From an uncultured Candidatus Saccharibacteria bacterium (GTDB taxonomy: Bacteria > Patescibacteria > Saccharimonadia > Saccharimonadales > UBA6022): a stretch of 64,000 nt of DNA. Positions 42,259 to 50,865 of this stretch are shown here, piece by piece. Both the position numbers and the translations under genes were made by a program. The notes beneath the pieces are model-generated. The model did no database searches. It was not told where the DNA came from and worked only from the letters and a program-made list of their open reading frames with translations. The stretch is taken from assembly GCA_946479115.1 (NCBI GenBank), contig CAMLED010000001.1:7301-71300 (forward strand), written 5' to 3'. Position 1 is the stretch's first letter; each line of letters begins with the position of its first letter.

Positions 42259-43215
42259 ATGACAACTCGCAAAAAAATTAGTATTCTCATCCCTGCTTAT
42301 AATGAACAAGAAGTGCTTCGACATCTGTATGAACGCCTCCATAAGTTAGCTGGAGAAACGGCTAATTACGATTTCGAGTTCCTCTTTATTAACGACGGCA
42401 GCCGCGACAAGACTTTAGAAATCATTAAAGGCTATGCTACCAAAGATGGCAGAGTCGCTTATGTAAACCTATCTCGCAATTTTGGTAAAGAAACTGCCAT
42501 GATTGCTGGCCTCGATCACGTCACTGGTGATGCAACGGTGATCATCGACGCTGATCTCCAGGATCCGCCAGAACTTATCCCACAGATGATAAAGTACTGG
42601 GAAGAGGGGTATGATGATGTCTACGCCCGCCGCAGTAGTCGTAATGGCGAAAGTTGGCTTAAAAAAGCCACCTCGACTGCGTTCTATAAGATTTTGCAGC
42701 GCTCTACAAATATCCCAATTCAACAAGATACCGGTGACTTCCGTTTGCTCGACAAGCGCTGCGTTGAAGCACTTCGTCAATTCCGCGAAAGCCAACGCTA
42801 TACCAAAGGCATGTTTAGCTGGATTGGGTATGAAAAGAAAGAAATCAGCTACGACCGCGACCCGCGCGCCGCTGGTGAAACAAAATGGAACTACTTTAAA
42901 TTATTAGAGCTAGCCATCGAAGGTATTACGTCATTTACAACTGCCCCGCTACGTATTTCAACATTCATGGGTATTGCGACATCACTACTGGCGTTTATCT
43001 ATATTATCTTCCTTGTTATCCGGACAATGTTCTTTGGCAGTGACCTGGCGGGATATCCATCAATGATGGCCGTCATCCTATTCCTCGGTGGTGTTCAGCT
43101 ACTCTCACTAGGTATTATCGGCGAATACATTGCACGCATCTTTAATGAAACTAAAAACCGCCCACTATATTTTGTTGAGGAATACCACAAAAGTCACTCA
43201 AAGAAAGATCAATAA
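42259..43215 (+). CDS. Glycosyltransferase family 2, GtrB/DPM1-like with two C-terminal membrane spans
   Basis: This 318-residue enzyme transfers a sugar from a nucleotide donor to polyprenyl phosphate. It has 'ISILIPAYNEQEVLRHLYER', 'FLFINDGSRDKTLEII', 'VIIDADLQDPPELIP' (DxD) and 'QDTGDFRLLDKRCVEAL', all typical of the GtrB/DPM1 class, then two membrane helices (about 233-255 and 268-292) that anchor it. The stop codon overlaps the GtrA start (TAATG). It forms a lipid-sugar donor module with GtrA. Confidence 0.94.
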   Translation: MTTRKKISILIPAYNEQEVLRHLYERLHKLAGETANYDFEFLFINDGSRDKTLEIIKGYATKDGRVAYVNLSRNFGKETAMIAGLDHVTGDATVIIDADLQDPPELIPQMIKYWEEGYDDVYARRSSRNGESWLKKATSTAFYKILQRSTNIPIQQDTGDFRLLDKRCVEALRQFRESQRYTKGMFSWIGYEKKEISYDRDPRAAGETKWNYFKLLELAIEGITSFTTAPLRISTFMGIATSLLAFIYIIFLVIRTMFFGSDLAGYPSMMAVILFLGGVQLLSLGIIGEYIARIFNETKNRPLYFVEEYHKSHSKKDQ

Positions 43216-43634
43216 TGAAAGAAACACTTCAGCAACACGCCGATAAACTCCGTTTTGCCCTCGTAGGTGGCGTCAACACGGTAATTGACTTCGGCATTCT
43301 CTTCTTTCTCGTATCGATTGGTCTTGATAAAATCCCTAGCAACTTTATCTCGACATCGGTTGCGTTTATCTTTAGTTTCTTTGCGAATAAAACCTTCACA
43401 TTTAAATCAACAGGCGGAAACGCCAAGCGTGAGTTTATCCTTTTTATCGTCGTCACAATCTTTGGTTTATGGGTACTACAGCCGATTATCATTAGCCTTG
43501 TGTCATTCACCCTCACCCCGCTAACGGTTGCCGATGCTGCCGTACTATTTGTCGCCAAGTTGGCTGCCACCCTAGTTTCGCTTGTTTGGAATTACATCAT
43601 GTATTCTCGCTTCGTTTTCAATAAAAAGAACTAA
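43215..43634 (+). CDS. GtrA family membrane protein
   Basis: This 139-residue protein has four membrane spans with GtrA landmarks: 'KLRFALVGGVNTVIDFGILF', 'SVAFIFSFFANKTFTF' and the terminal 'LVWNYIMYSRFVF'. It is the proposed flippase partner of the GtrB-like enzyme immediately upstream. The window has a second GtrA at 23565-23957 paired with a different GT2, so two independent polyprenyl-sugar routes are likely. Confidence 0.92.
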   Translation: MKETLQQHADKLRFALVGGVNTVIDFGILFFLVSIGLDKIPSNFISTSVAFIFSFFANKTFTFKSTGGNAKREFILFIVVTIFGLWVLQPIIISLVSFTLTPLTVADAAVLFVAKLAATLVSLVWNYIMYSRFVFNKKN

Positions 43635-43637
43635 CGG

Positions 43638-43643
43638 TATACT
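43638..43643 (+). promoter_or_regulatory. -10 box of the downstream GT4 gene, leaderless
   Basis: TATACT (43638-43643) ends 9 bases before the ATG at 43653, four bases after the GtrA stop codon. Confidence 0.5.
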
Positions 43644-43652
43644 AGAGTAAGT

Positions 43653-44747
43653 ATGCATATTGTTATCGATGCCCGTATCATTAATTCATCGACTGGACGC
43701 TACGTCGAGCGACTACTTCACTATCTGCAGCAAGTCGACACAACTAATCGCTACACTGTGCTAGTGCCATCAAAAGACCTTAGTTATTGGCAGCCAGCCA
43801 GTGCAAACTTCTCAGTGGCGGCGGCTGATTACGCTAATTATTCTTTCGGCGAGCAACTAGGATTTAAGAAGTTGCTTGATAGTCTCAAACCCGATCTTGT
43901 CCATTTCTGCATGCCGCAGCAACCGATTTTATACAAAGGCGCCAGCGTCACAACATTCCACGACCTAACGCTGTTAGATACGTATAACTCAGATAAGAAC
44001 TGGGCAGTCTTTCATATCAAACAAATGGTGGCACGATTTGTTTTCCCGCATGTGGCCCATAAAAGCCGCCATATTATCACTCCGACAAAATATGTTAAAG
44101 ATGATGTTAGCAAACGATTAAAAGTTCCTACCGATAAAATCACCTTTACCTACGAGGCAGCCGATATTACCCCTAAAGAGCCTCGTGAATATAGCCATTC
44201 ATTTAAACGATTCATCCTCTACGTTGGCCAACAAAGCGATTATAAAAATATTAAACGCCTCGGTGACGCGCATCAAAAGCTATTAGAAAAATATCCTGAT
44301 TTAGGATTGATTCTAGTTGGAAGTAAAAATGCATCCGCCCAAAAAACCGAGGCATACTTCACGGAGCGAGGCTATAAAAATATCCTATTCACCGGTTTTG
44401 TTGACGATGATCAATTAGCCTGGTTATTCCAACACTGCGAAGCATATATCTTCCCGTCACTTATGGAAGGCTTTGGCCTGCCTGGTCTCGAGGCGATGGC
44501 ATACGGCGCCCCGGTTGTCAGTAGTAATGCCACCTGCCTACCAGAGGTTTATGGTGTCGCCGCTGAGTACTTCGATCCGCTAGATGTTAACGATATGGCT
44601 GATGCTATCGCACTCGTGCTCGACAATCAAACTCGTCGCCAGGAACTTATCGCAGCTGGTAATAACCAGGTTAAAAAATACTCTTGGCGTCGTATGGCCG
44701 AAGAGACACAAGCTGTCTACACACAAGCATTACATACTAAAAAGTAG
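43653..44747 (+). CDS. Glycosyltransferase family 4 (mannosyltransferase-like)
   Basis: This 364-residue GT-B enzyme has 'DARIINSSTGRYVERLLHYL' at its acceptor end, 'DLVHFCMPQQPILY', 'VTTFHDLTLLDT' and 'HIITPTKYVKDDV', then the donor-binding half with 'FILYVGQQSDYKNIKRLGDA' and 'FPSLMEGFGLPGLEAMAYG' carrying the E-x7-E motif. The sequence is closest in style to WbaZ/mannosyltransferase-type GT4 enzymes. It is cytoplasmic. It is convergent with jag, ending 7 bases from it, and marks the edge of the glycan region next to the origin. Confidence 0.92.
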   Translation: MHIVIDARIINSSTGRYVERLLHYLQQVDTTNRYTVLVPSKDLSYWQPASANFSVAAADYANYSFGEQLGFKKLLDSLKPDLVHFCMPQQPILYKGASVTTFHDLTLLDTYNSDKNWAVFHIKQMVARFVFPHVAHKSRHIITPTKYVKDDVSKRLKVPTDKITFTYEAADITPKEPREYSHSFKRFILYVGQQSDYKNIKRLGDAHQKLLEKYPDLGLILVGSKNASAQKTEAYFTERGYKNILFTGFVDDDQLAWLFQHCEAYIFPSLMEGFGLPGLEAMAYGAPVVSSNATCLPEVYGVAAEYFDPLDVNDMADAIALVLDNQTRRQELIAAGNNQVKKYSWRRMAEETQAVYTQALHTKK

Positions 44748-44754
44748 TTAACGG

Positions 44755-45216
44755 TTACGAGCTTTTCTGCGCGATAATAATACGACGCTCACTGCCTTCA
44801 CCTTCAGAGAAGGTACGAATATCATCGTATTCACTCGCTACGTGATGTACGACACGTCGATCAGCTGCATTCAGGTCACCAACAAATGAATCGCCTGTCC
44901 GGCGGACTTCTTCGATCCATTCACGCGCCTGAAGGGCCACCTTGTCAGCACGTTGCTTTTTGTAGCCACCGACATCAACATTTACGCGGGCCACAGCTGC
45001 GTTTTTGTTACGAAGCGTCGTTGAAATTAAGTACTGCAAGCTGCGTAGTGTTTCGGCATTCTTACCGATCAATAGACTGTTTAAGTCTGGTGATGATAAA
45101 GACAGTTCGATAACGTCATCGTGGCAATCAGCCTCGACTGTCACATTACTGCCAAAGAATGAAATAAGGTCTTCAAGATACTTCTTTGCAAAGTCGATTG
45201 ATTCTTGCTGATTCAT
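44755..45216 (-). CDS. jag: RNA-binding protein Jag/KhpB (KH and R3H domains)
   Basis: This 153-residue protein has a KH domain with the 'LLIGKNAETLRSLQYLI' GxxG loop and an R3H domain 'LNAADRRVVHHVASEYDDIRT' with the Arg-x-x-x-His pattern. It lacks the N-terminal Jag-N domain of the roughly 200-residue firmicute protein. KhpB binds RNA and influences cell elongation in Gram-positives. It overlaps yidC by one base (TAATG), keeping the classical rpmH-rnpA-yidC-jag order beside the origin. Confidence 0.93.
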   Translation of the reverse strand: MNQQESIDFAKKYLEDLISFFGSNVTVEADCHDDVIELSLSSPDLNSLLIGKNAETLRSLQYLISTTLRNKNAAVARVNVDVGGYKKQRADKVALQAREWIEEVRRTGDSFVGDLNAADRRVVHHVASEYDDIRTFSEGEGSERRIIIAQKSS

Positions 45217-46157
45217 TATTTCTTCGCTTTCTTAGTGGTATCCTTGGCAACAATCCGAGTAACCGTTGGTGTTTGTGCACTTTTTTCGCGTGCTTTGGCG
45301 GTAGCTTTTTTACCTGGTGCCGCTGGCTGGTCGGCTAGTTCTTCGAGCTCTTCTTCATCTTTTTTAAGAAGGATGGCTTGCTGGATCGCCCCAACAATGT
45401 TTGAAGTTGCGTAGTACAGTGCAAGTGCACCCGGAAGACTAATCATAATAAAGAACATAAAGAATGGCATGACGCGCATCATTTTGCCCATAACAATGGC
45501 GTTCATTTCAGCCTGATCGGCCTGTTTACCCTCGGCAGCTTCAGCCATAACATCACGTAGACGTTTCTTTGACTCGTTATGTGGCATAGTCTGTTTACCC
45601 ATAATGTACTGGGTGTAGGCAGCGGCAACCGCAAGAAGGATCAAGAAAATATCAATACGGCCATCAACAAAGGCAGCTTTCGTAAGATCAACAAACCCAA
45701 ACAGTTTTTCATTGAATTGTTCCGGGTGCTGGATAAGTTGCTTAACCGGCTCGAGTGTTTCCATAAAGCCATAACTAAACTTAGCAATCTGATCACGGTG
45801 AATCGTAAAGATCTGAATCACGCTATAGAGCGCAATAAAGATAGGAAGTTGAATCAAAAGGATACCGATTGAACGGAATGGATTAACACCGTGTTCCTTA
45901 TAGAGATCCAGCATCAGCATGCTTTCTTGCTGCTTATTACCCTTGGCTTGTTTTTTAATACGCGCCAGTTGTGGCTGTAATTTCTTCATAGCCTGAGTTT
46001 GGTGAAGCTGCTTCTTCACTAGTGGAAACAAGGCAAAACGAACGATAATCGTAAAGATAATAACACTAACACCGAAATCGCCGCCCGGGATAATCGTGTA
46101 AAGCCCAATCAACAGGTTAAAGATTGGTTGCACGATCAAAATATCAAAAATATTCAC
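45216..46157 (-). CDS. yidC: Membrane protein insertase YidC/Oxa1
   Basis: This 313-residue protein has the YidC/Oxa1 core of five membrane spans: 'FGVSVIIFTIIVRFALFPLV' begins the hydrophilic groove with the conserved Arg, and 'HGVNPFRSIGILLIQLPIFI' holds the cytoplasmic loop. There is no large periplasmic P1 domain, as in Gram-positive types. A long basic C-terminal tail (about 265-313) may bind the ribosome. It inserts membrane proteins, useful in an envelope-rich genome. A TGGAGT ribosome binding site precedes it, after rnpA. Confidence 0.95.
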   Translation of the reverse strand: MNIFDILIVQPIFNLLIGLYTIIPGGDFGVSVIIFTIIVRFALFPLVKKQLHQTQAMKKLQPQLARIKKQAKGNKQQESMLMLDLYKEHGVNPFRSIGILLIQLPIFIALYSVIQIFTIHRDQIAKFSYGFMETLEPVKQLIQHPEQFNEKLFGFVDLTKAAFVDGRIDIFLILLAVAAAYTQYIMGKQTMPHNESKKRLRDVMAEAAEGKQADQAEMNAIVMGKMMRVMPFFMFFIMISLPGALALYYATSNIVGAIQQAILLKKDEEELEELADQPAAPGKKATAKAREKSAQTPTVTRIVAKDTTKKAKK

Positions 46158-46206
46158 AGTTAAACTCCAGAATTCTATTTTTTATTATTATAACAGTTTT
46201 TAACTA

Positions 46207-46554
46207 TCACTTGTAGAGCTCGGCCTGCTCAAATAGCTGTCGAATTGTTTCAGTCAACTCATCTGATGGTAGATTAATAACTTCACTCGAGAAAATCATA
46301 ATCGCCACATCATGTGCATGTGGAATCCGTTCGAGTTCATGACGCACGATCTCATAAACACGTCGGCGCATACGATTGCGACCCACGGCACTTTTATGGA
46401 CTTTCTTGCTTACCACCACGGCAAATCGAGACTGTTTACGATGAGGATTGTGGATATATTTGATTGTAATTAAACGTGAACGAATCGCCTGACCGTTTTT
46501 GTAGACGAAACGGAGACTGCCATGACCATGAAAACGATTTGCAAATGCTAGCAT
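46207..46554 (-). CDS. rnpA: Ribonuclease P protein component
   Basis: This 115-residue protein has the signature 'KVHKSAVGRNRMRRRVYEIVR' split in RnpA as the RNR motif (VGRNRMRRR), plus an N-terminal 'NRFHGHGSLRFVYKNG' and the 'FAVVVSKKV' strand. It assists the RNase P RNA in tRNA 5' maturation. No RNase P RNA gene is evident in this window. It has its own TATAAT box 11 bases upstream and lies downstream of the rpmH terminator, so it is not simply read through from rpmH. Confidence 0.95.
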   Translation of the reverse strand: MLAFANRFHGHGSLRFVYKNGQAIRSRLITIKYIHNPHRKQSRFAVVVSKKVHKSAVGRNRMRRRVYEIVRHELERIPHAHDVAIMIFSSEVINLPSDELTETIRQLFEQAELYK

Positions 46555-46565
46555 AAAGTATATTC

Positions 46566-46571
46566 ATTATA
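46566..46571 (-). promoter_or_regulatory. -10 box of rnpA
   Basis: On the minus strand TATAAT (46571 to 46566) ends 11 bases before the ATG at 46554, leaving at most a few bases of leader. Confidence 0.5.
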
Positions 46572-46596
46572 CCCTATAATCTGTTGGCTATAAAAA

Positions 46597-46623
46597 TACA
46601 CCCGCCAGAATCAGACGGGTGTA
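46597..46623 (-). terminator. Terminator of rpmH
   Basis: TACACCCG (46597-46604) and CGGGTGTA (46616-46623) pair around an 11-base loop. On the minus strand a TTTTTA run follows. It separates rpmH from rnpA. Confidence 0.85.
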
Positions 46624-46642
46624 TAAACATGACTGCTTAGTA

Positions 46643-46780
46643 TTAAACAGTTAGTTGTGCGCGACCTTTAATTCGGCGACGCTTGATCACAGCGCGGCCA
46701 GCTTTTGTGGCAATGCGAGCACGAAAGCCGTGAGTGCGAGCGCGGTGACGAGTGTGTGGTTGGTGAGTTCGTTTTGGCAT
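46643..46780 (-). CDS. rpmH: Ribosomal protein L34
   Basis: This 45-residue protein begins [20 protein letters not shown] and continues with the conserved '[15 protein letters not shown]' segment, as in bL34. It is part of the large ribosomal subunit. Its codon run is unbroken from the ATG at 46780 to the TAA at 46643. It has a near-consensus promoter and its own terminator, forming a monocistronic leaderless transcript. Confidence 0.97.
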   Translation of the reverse strand: MPKRTHQPHTRHRARTHGFRARIATKAGRAVIKRRRIKGRAQLTV

Positions 46781-46789
46781 ATCTTTGTT

Positions 46790-46818
46790 ATTGTACCGTT
46801 TTTCTCTGTTCTTGACAA
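46790..46818 (-). promoter_or_regulatory. Near-consensus leaderless promoter of rpmH
   Basis: On the minus strand TTGTCA (46818-46813) and TACAAT (46795-46790) are separated by 17 bases. The -10 box ends 9 bases before the ATG at 46780, with no ribosome binding site. Confidence 0.75.
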
Positions 46819-46819
46819 G

Positions 46820-47000
46820 GAAAACCTTGAATTTAGGCCTTATTAATTTTGTAATATAAATATCTTATCCACAATATAGTGATGCTTATCCACATATTCA
46901 CAAGGGCTAGCGTAGACTGTGGAAAACACACACCCCTATTTCTGTATGAATTTTTACCATCTGTTATAGTTGTGGAAAACTATTGCTCCGTGTATAGTTA
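46820..47000. other. oriC: Replication origin region upstream of dnaA (oriC candidate)
   Basis: The 270-base gap between rpmH and dnaA holds four DnaA boxes: TTATCCACA at 46865-46873 and 46886-46894 (plus strand) and TTTTCCACA at 46918-46926 and 46971-46979 (minus strand). An A+T-rich tract (46825-46865) lies beside the first box and could be the unwinding element. The position between rpmH and dnaA matches classical bacterial origins. A possible dnaA promoter element, TATAGT, lies near 47001. Confidence 0.88.
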
Positions 47001-47050
47001 CTAGTAACACAACAGTACAAAATAAGTGATCCAGGGGAAGGTTTTTACAT

Positions 47051-48427
47051 ATGCAACATGCATTGTGGCAAAGTGTATTAGGTGAAATTGAGCTATCGAT
47101 TTCTCATGCCGCCTTTACGACCTGGTTTAAGAACACTGAACTTATCGAGAACACTGGGGATACTGTCACTATTGCTGTCCCGAATATCTTTGCTAAACGT
47201 CAATTCGAAGTAAAGTTTAACGATCAAATCAAAGACGTCCTTGAAAAAAATGGTGCTACACCTGAACGCATTATCTATACTGTCAAAACAACCGGCAAAA
47301 AGACCGTTACTCGTGAAACAACTTCGACTATGTCTAGCCAAGCTGTAACGGCTGATGACTTAATGAGTTCAGCGCCAATGCCACGCCAGCAATCAAATGC
47401 GGCAACTGCAGGCAATAGCCTAAATCCACGCTATACTTTTGCTAACTTTATTGTAGGTTCCAGTAACGACCTTGCCTATACCGCCTGCCAAGCTGTCGCC
47501 AGTACACCGGGTACAAAATATAATCCACTGTTTTTATATGGCGGCGTTGGTCTTGGTAAAACACACTTAATGCAGGCTGTTGGTAATGAAATCGCCGCCA
47601 AACAACCTGATGCGCGAATCCTTTATATTAGTTCTGAAACATTCGTTAAAGAGTTCCTTGAAAGTATTCGCTTCAAGAAAAAAGGCTTCTCTGACAAATA
47701 CCGTAACGTTGATGTATTAATTGTTGATGACATGCAGTTCATCGCTGGTAAAGAAAAGACTCAAGAAGAGTTCTTCCACACTTTTAATGCCCTTCATCAA
47801 TCGAACAAACAGATCATTATTAGTAGTGATAAGCCACCAAAGAGTATTCCAACCCTGACCGAGCGTCTCCGTAGTCGTTTTGAATGGGGTATGTCAATCG
47901 ATATTCAGATGCCTGATTTTGAAACACGCTGCGCGATCCTTGAAACCAAGGCCGCTTTATCTGGCGTAGAGCTTGGCCGTGACACAATTGAATACCTCGC
48001 CAACAACATCAAGACAAATGTACGTGAGCTTGAGGGTGCATTGAATCAACTGTTAGCCTACGCTGAAATGCGCGGAGTGAGTCCTGATATCTCTACAGCT
48101 GAAGGATTGATCGGCAATGTTCGTCAATCTCGTCCACAGCATTTGTCTGCCAAGCAGATCATCGACAAGACCGCCCGTCACTTCCAGATCGATACCGCAG
48201 AAATCTGCAGCGCTAAGCGCGACAAGCATATTGTCGTCCCGCGCCAAATTGCCATGTACCTACTACGTAGTGAACTACATCTAAGTTTTCCAAAGATCGC
48301 TATCGAACTAGGCCGTAAAGATCATACAACTGCCATTCATTCGGTTGAAAAAATCGAGAAGGCTATCAAACTTGATTTCCTCATCCGTGAACAAGTGAGT
48401 GAAATTCGGGAGAAACTCTATGCTTAA
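47051..48427 (+). CDS. dnaA: Chromosomal replication initiator protein
   Basis: This 458-residue protein has all four DnaA domains: domain I (about 1-80), a short linker, the AAA+ ATPase with Walker A GGVGLGKT (164-171) and Walker B 'VLIVDDMQF' (about 222-229), and the DNA-binding domain with the signature 'GRKDHTTAIHSVEKI'. It binds the boxes at 46865-46979 and opens the origin. A GGGGAAGG ribosome binding site lies about 10 bases upstream. It is followed by dnaN after a 267-base gap. Confidence 0.98.
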   Translation: MQHALWQSVLGEIELSISHAAFTTWFKNTELIENTGDTVTIAVPNIFAKRQFEVKFNDQIKDVLEKNGATPERIIYTVKTTGKKTVTRETTSTMSSQAVTADDLMSSAPMPRQQSNAATAGNSLNPRYTFANFIVGSSNDLAYTACQAVASTPGTKYNPLFLYGGVGLGKTHLMQAVGNEIAAKQPDARILYISSETFVKEFLESIRFKKKGFSDKYRNVDVLIVDDMQFIAGKEKTQEEFFHTFNALHQSNKQIIISSDKPPKSIPTLTERLRSRFEWGMSIDIQMPDFETRCAILETKAALSGVELGRDTIEYLANNIKTNVRELEGALNQLLAYAEMRGVSPDISTAEGLIGNVRQSRPQHLSAKQIIDKTARHFQIDTAEICSAKRDKHIVVPRQIAMYLLRSELHLSFPKIAIELGRKDHTTAIHSVEKIEKAIKLDFLIREQVSEIREKLYA

Positions 48428-48694
48428 ATACAGTGGAAAAGCTGTGAATAGCCTGCGAGTAATAGCAGGTAAAAGTAGTGTACAGTCATCCCCAGGTAGA
48501 CACATCACAACATGGATTCACCAACTACAACGTGTACAAGTCCGACTAACCCACAACTTATCCGACCTATCTACCCCCATCCTTTCCCCACCCAAATTCG
48601 CCTTCTCACCCCTGACTGAACACTATTTGTACCCAGTTTCCACAGCCCCTATTAATAACCCAACCAAAAGAAATTAAAAAGAAAGGTACTAATA
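48428..48694. other. dnaA-dnaN intergenic region with degenerate DnaA boxes
   Basis: No convincing gene lies here. It holds imperfect DnaA boxes (TTTTCCACT reading minus at 48432-48440, TTATCCGAC at 48558-48566, GTTTCCACA at 48636-48644) and a markedly C-rich, G-poor plus strand from about 48540 to 48660. It may be a second part of a bipartite origin. A GAAAGG site just before 48695 serves dnaN. Confidence 0.6.
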
Positions 48695-49795
48695 ATGGAA
48701 TTGTCCGTCACCCAGGAAAACTTAACCAAAGCGCTATCTAATGTTGGTCGAGTTGCCAGTAGCAAAACAGGCCTCCCTATTCTTAGCAATATCTTACTTC
48801 GTACTGACGCTAACCGATTATTAGTTGCTGCAACAAACCTTGAAATTGCATCGACTCATCATGTTGGTGCCAAGATTATTACTCCAGGCGCAATTACTAT
48901 TCCTGCCCGCTTGGTGAGTGATTTTGTTTCGAGCCTACCAAAAGGAACAATTGATTTAAAAGTTAAAGACAATCATTTAACGATTAGCTCTGGTAGCTAT
49001 ACCTCAGTTATTAACGGCGTAATCGCTGATGAGTTCCCTGAACTACCAACAATCGATGAAAAATCATCAATCTCGTACAGTATTAGTCCAGCGGATTTCA
49101 AACAAGCCGTTTCGCAGACAATTATTACGAGCAGTAATGACTCAACTCGTCCAACGTTAACGGGTGTCTACTGGCACTCGTTCGAAGGTGGTTTGTATCT
49201 AGCGGCAACCGATGGCTATCGCTTGTCTGAACGACGGTTAATTGATACAGCTAGTGAGGTAGCCGCAATTATTCCTAGTACTACCCTTCAGGAAGTGCTT
49301 CGTACCTTGAGCGATGATGTTACTGAAGTTGATGTCCTATTTGATGAAACTCAAGTTCGCTTCCGGGTTGGTGAATCAGAAATTACCAGTCGTTTAATTG
49401 ATGGCAATTATCCAGATTATCGACAACTTATCCCTAGTACCTCGGAAACGACTATTACCCTTGATGCTAGTGAATTTGTACGTATCACCAAAATTGCCGG
49501 ACTATTCGCCCGGGAATCCGGCGGTAGCGTGACCCTTACGGCTGATAAGGAAAAGCAGACTCTGGCTGTCCGTTCAATTGCTTCAGAATACGGTGAGAAT
49601 ACGTCAAATACTCCGGCTGAAGTGTCGAGTGATGGCCAAGTGACGCTTAATTCACGTTATCTTAGCGAGGCATTATCTGTAGTAGACGGTGACGTGGTTG
49701 AATTTCGTTTCAGTGGTAAATTAGCGCCGTGTGTCCTGACCGCCAAGGCGAAAGATGTGAATTACAAACACATCATCATGCCACTAAAGAGTTAA
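48695..49795 (+). CDS. dnaN: DNA polymerase III beta subunit (sliding clamp)
   Basis: This 366-residue protein has the three-fold clamp architecture. Landmarks are 'LTKALSNVGRVASSKTGLPILSNIL' split at the start of domain 1, 'TLTGVYWHSFEGGLYLAATDGYRLS' in domain 2 and the final 'YKHIIMPLK' typical of the C-terminus. As a dimer it encircles DNA and tethers the polymerase. Length matches the family. It is followed after 11 bases by recF. Confidence 0.98.
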   Translation: MELSVTQENLTKALSNVGRVASSKTGLPILSNILLRTDANRLLVAATNLEIASTHHVGAKIITPGAITIPARLVSDFVSSLPKGTIDLKVKDNHLTISSGSYTSVINGVIADEFPELPTIDEKSSISYSISPADFKQAVSQTIITSSNDSTRPTLTGVYWHSFEGGLYLAATDGYRLSERRLIDTASEVAAIIPSTTLQEVLRTLSDDVTEVDVLFDETQVRFRVGESEITSRLIDGNYPDYRQLIPSTSETTITLDASEFVRITKIAGLFARESGGSVTLTADKEKQTLAVRSIASEYGENTSNTPAEVSSDGQVTLNSRYLSEALSVVDGDVVEFRFSGKLAPCVLTAKAKDVNYKHIIMPLKS

Positions 49796-49806
49796 TTGTA
49801 GTATCT

Positions 49807-50865
49807 ATGACAACAATTACGGCGGTATCAGTGCAGAACATTCGTACCCACGAAGCTTTTTCGCTGCAACTATCGTCGCATGTCACCTTGATTACTGGCA
49901 AGAATGGGAGCGGTAAAACTTCATTAATTGAAGCAGTCTACATTGCTCTGCAGGGTACGTCATTTAAGGGTAGTGACAACGATGTTCTGCGACGTGATCA
50001 GCCATGGTGGCGGATTGCGGTTAATTTTGACGATGACACTTCGCGTGTAGTGAAATTTGAACCGAGCCGGACATCGGGTAAGAAGCAATTTGTGATTGAT
50101 CAAAAGACGTCGTATCGCCTGCCACCAAAGTATAAATACCCAGTTGTGTTGTTTGAACCAGATGATTTGCGCTTGCTACATGGCTCACCGACGCGTCGCC
50201 GTCAATTTATTGATCATTTTATTAGCCAGTTAGATCCGCTGTACGTCGTGGCGCTTCGCAAATACGACCGAGCCCTAAAGCAGCGCAACAACTTGCTTAA
50301 ACGGCTCGACACGACCCAGGACGAGCTATTTGTGTGGGATGTAGCACTCAGCGAACATGGGTCGTACATTATCGAACAGCGTGTTCAGTTTATCGAGCAG
50401 CTTAATCTGCGGTTGAATGATGCTTATAACGATATTGCGCATTCGCAGGATAATGTCTCGATTCACTATTCGCACACTGTTATCGGTAATGCCAAGCAAA
50501 AGATGTTAAGCGAGCTGCATGCGAGTGGTGACCGTGACAAATATCTAGGCTATACCAGTATCGGTCCACACCGTCATGACGTTATTTTCCGTTACAATAA
50601 CTCCCCTGCTTTGTCGGTAGCCTCACGTGGTGAAGTGCGTAGCGTGGTGTTAGCGTTGAAATTTTTAGAAGTCAGTATTATTGAACAGCTGACTGGTAAG
50701 ACACCGATTGTTCTACTAGACGATGTCTTTAGTGAATTAGATGAAGCCCGACAAGCAGCGCTTATGACGAATAGTCTGCAGGCGCAATTAATTATTGCAA
50801 CAACGAATCACCATGCAAGTAATGATAATTTAGAGCACGTCGTAAACTTATCGCTCGATAAGTAG
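49807..50865 (+). CDS. recF: DNA replication and repair protein RecF
   Basis: From the ATG at 49807 the protein has 352 residues, normal for RecF. An in-frame ATG 78 bases upstream lies inside dnaN and adds an unrelated tail, so it is rejected. Walker A 'GKNGSGKTSLIEA' lies near residue 31, the ABC signature in 'ASRGEVRSVVLALKF' and Walker B in 'PIVLLDDVFSELDEARQ'. It loads RecA at gaps. Its last 18 bases overlap the convergent hypothetical gene. gyrB, a common next gene, is absent here. Confidence 0.96.
   Translation: MTTITAVSVQNIRTHEAFSLQLSSHVTLITGKNGSGKTSLIEAVYIALQGTSFKGSDNDVLRRDQPWWRIAVNFDDDTSRVVKFEPSRTSGKKQFVIDQKTSYRLPPKYKYPVVLFEPDDLRLLHGSPTRRRQFIDHFISQLDPLYVVALRKYDRALKQRNNLLKRLDTTQDELFVWDVALSEHGSYIIEQRVQFIEQLNLRLNDAYNDIAHSQDNVSIHYSHTVIGNAKQKMLSELHASGDRDKYLGYTSIGPHRHDVIFRYNNSPALSVASRGEVRSVVLALKFLEVSIIEQLTGKTPIVLLDDVFSELDEARQAALMTNSLQAQLIIATTNHHASNDNLEHVVNLSLDK

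Noticed and set aside
48420..48677. An open reading frame overlapping the end of dnaA and filling the dnaA-dnaN gap
   Set aside because: It has no ribosome binding site, unusual composition driven by the C-rich strand, and lies over degenerate DnaA boxes. It is better explained as non-coding origin sequence.
49729..49806. A longer N-terminus for RecF
   Set aside because: The extra 26 residues come from reading inside dnaN in another frame and do not resemble RecF; the Walker A spacing fits the ATG at 49807.
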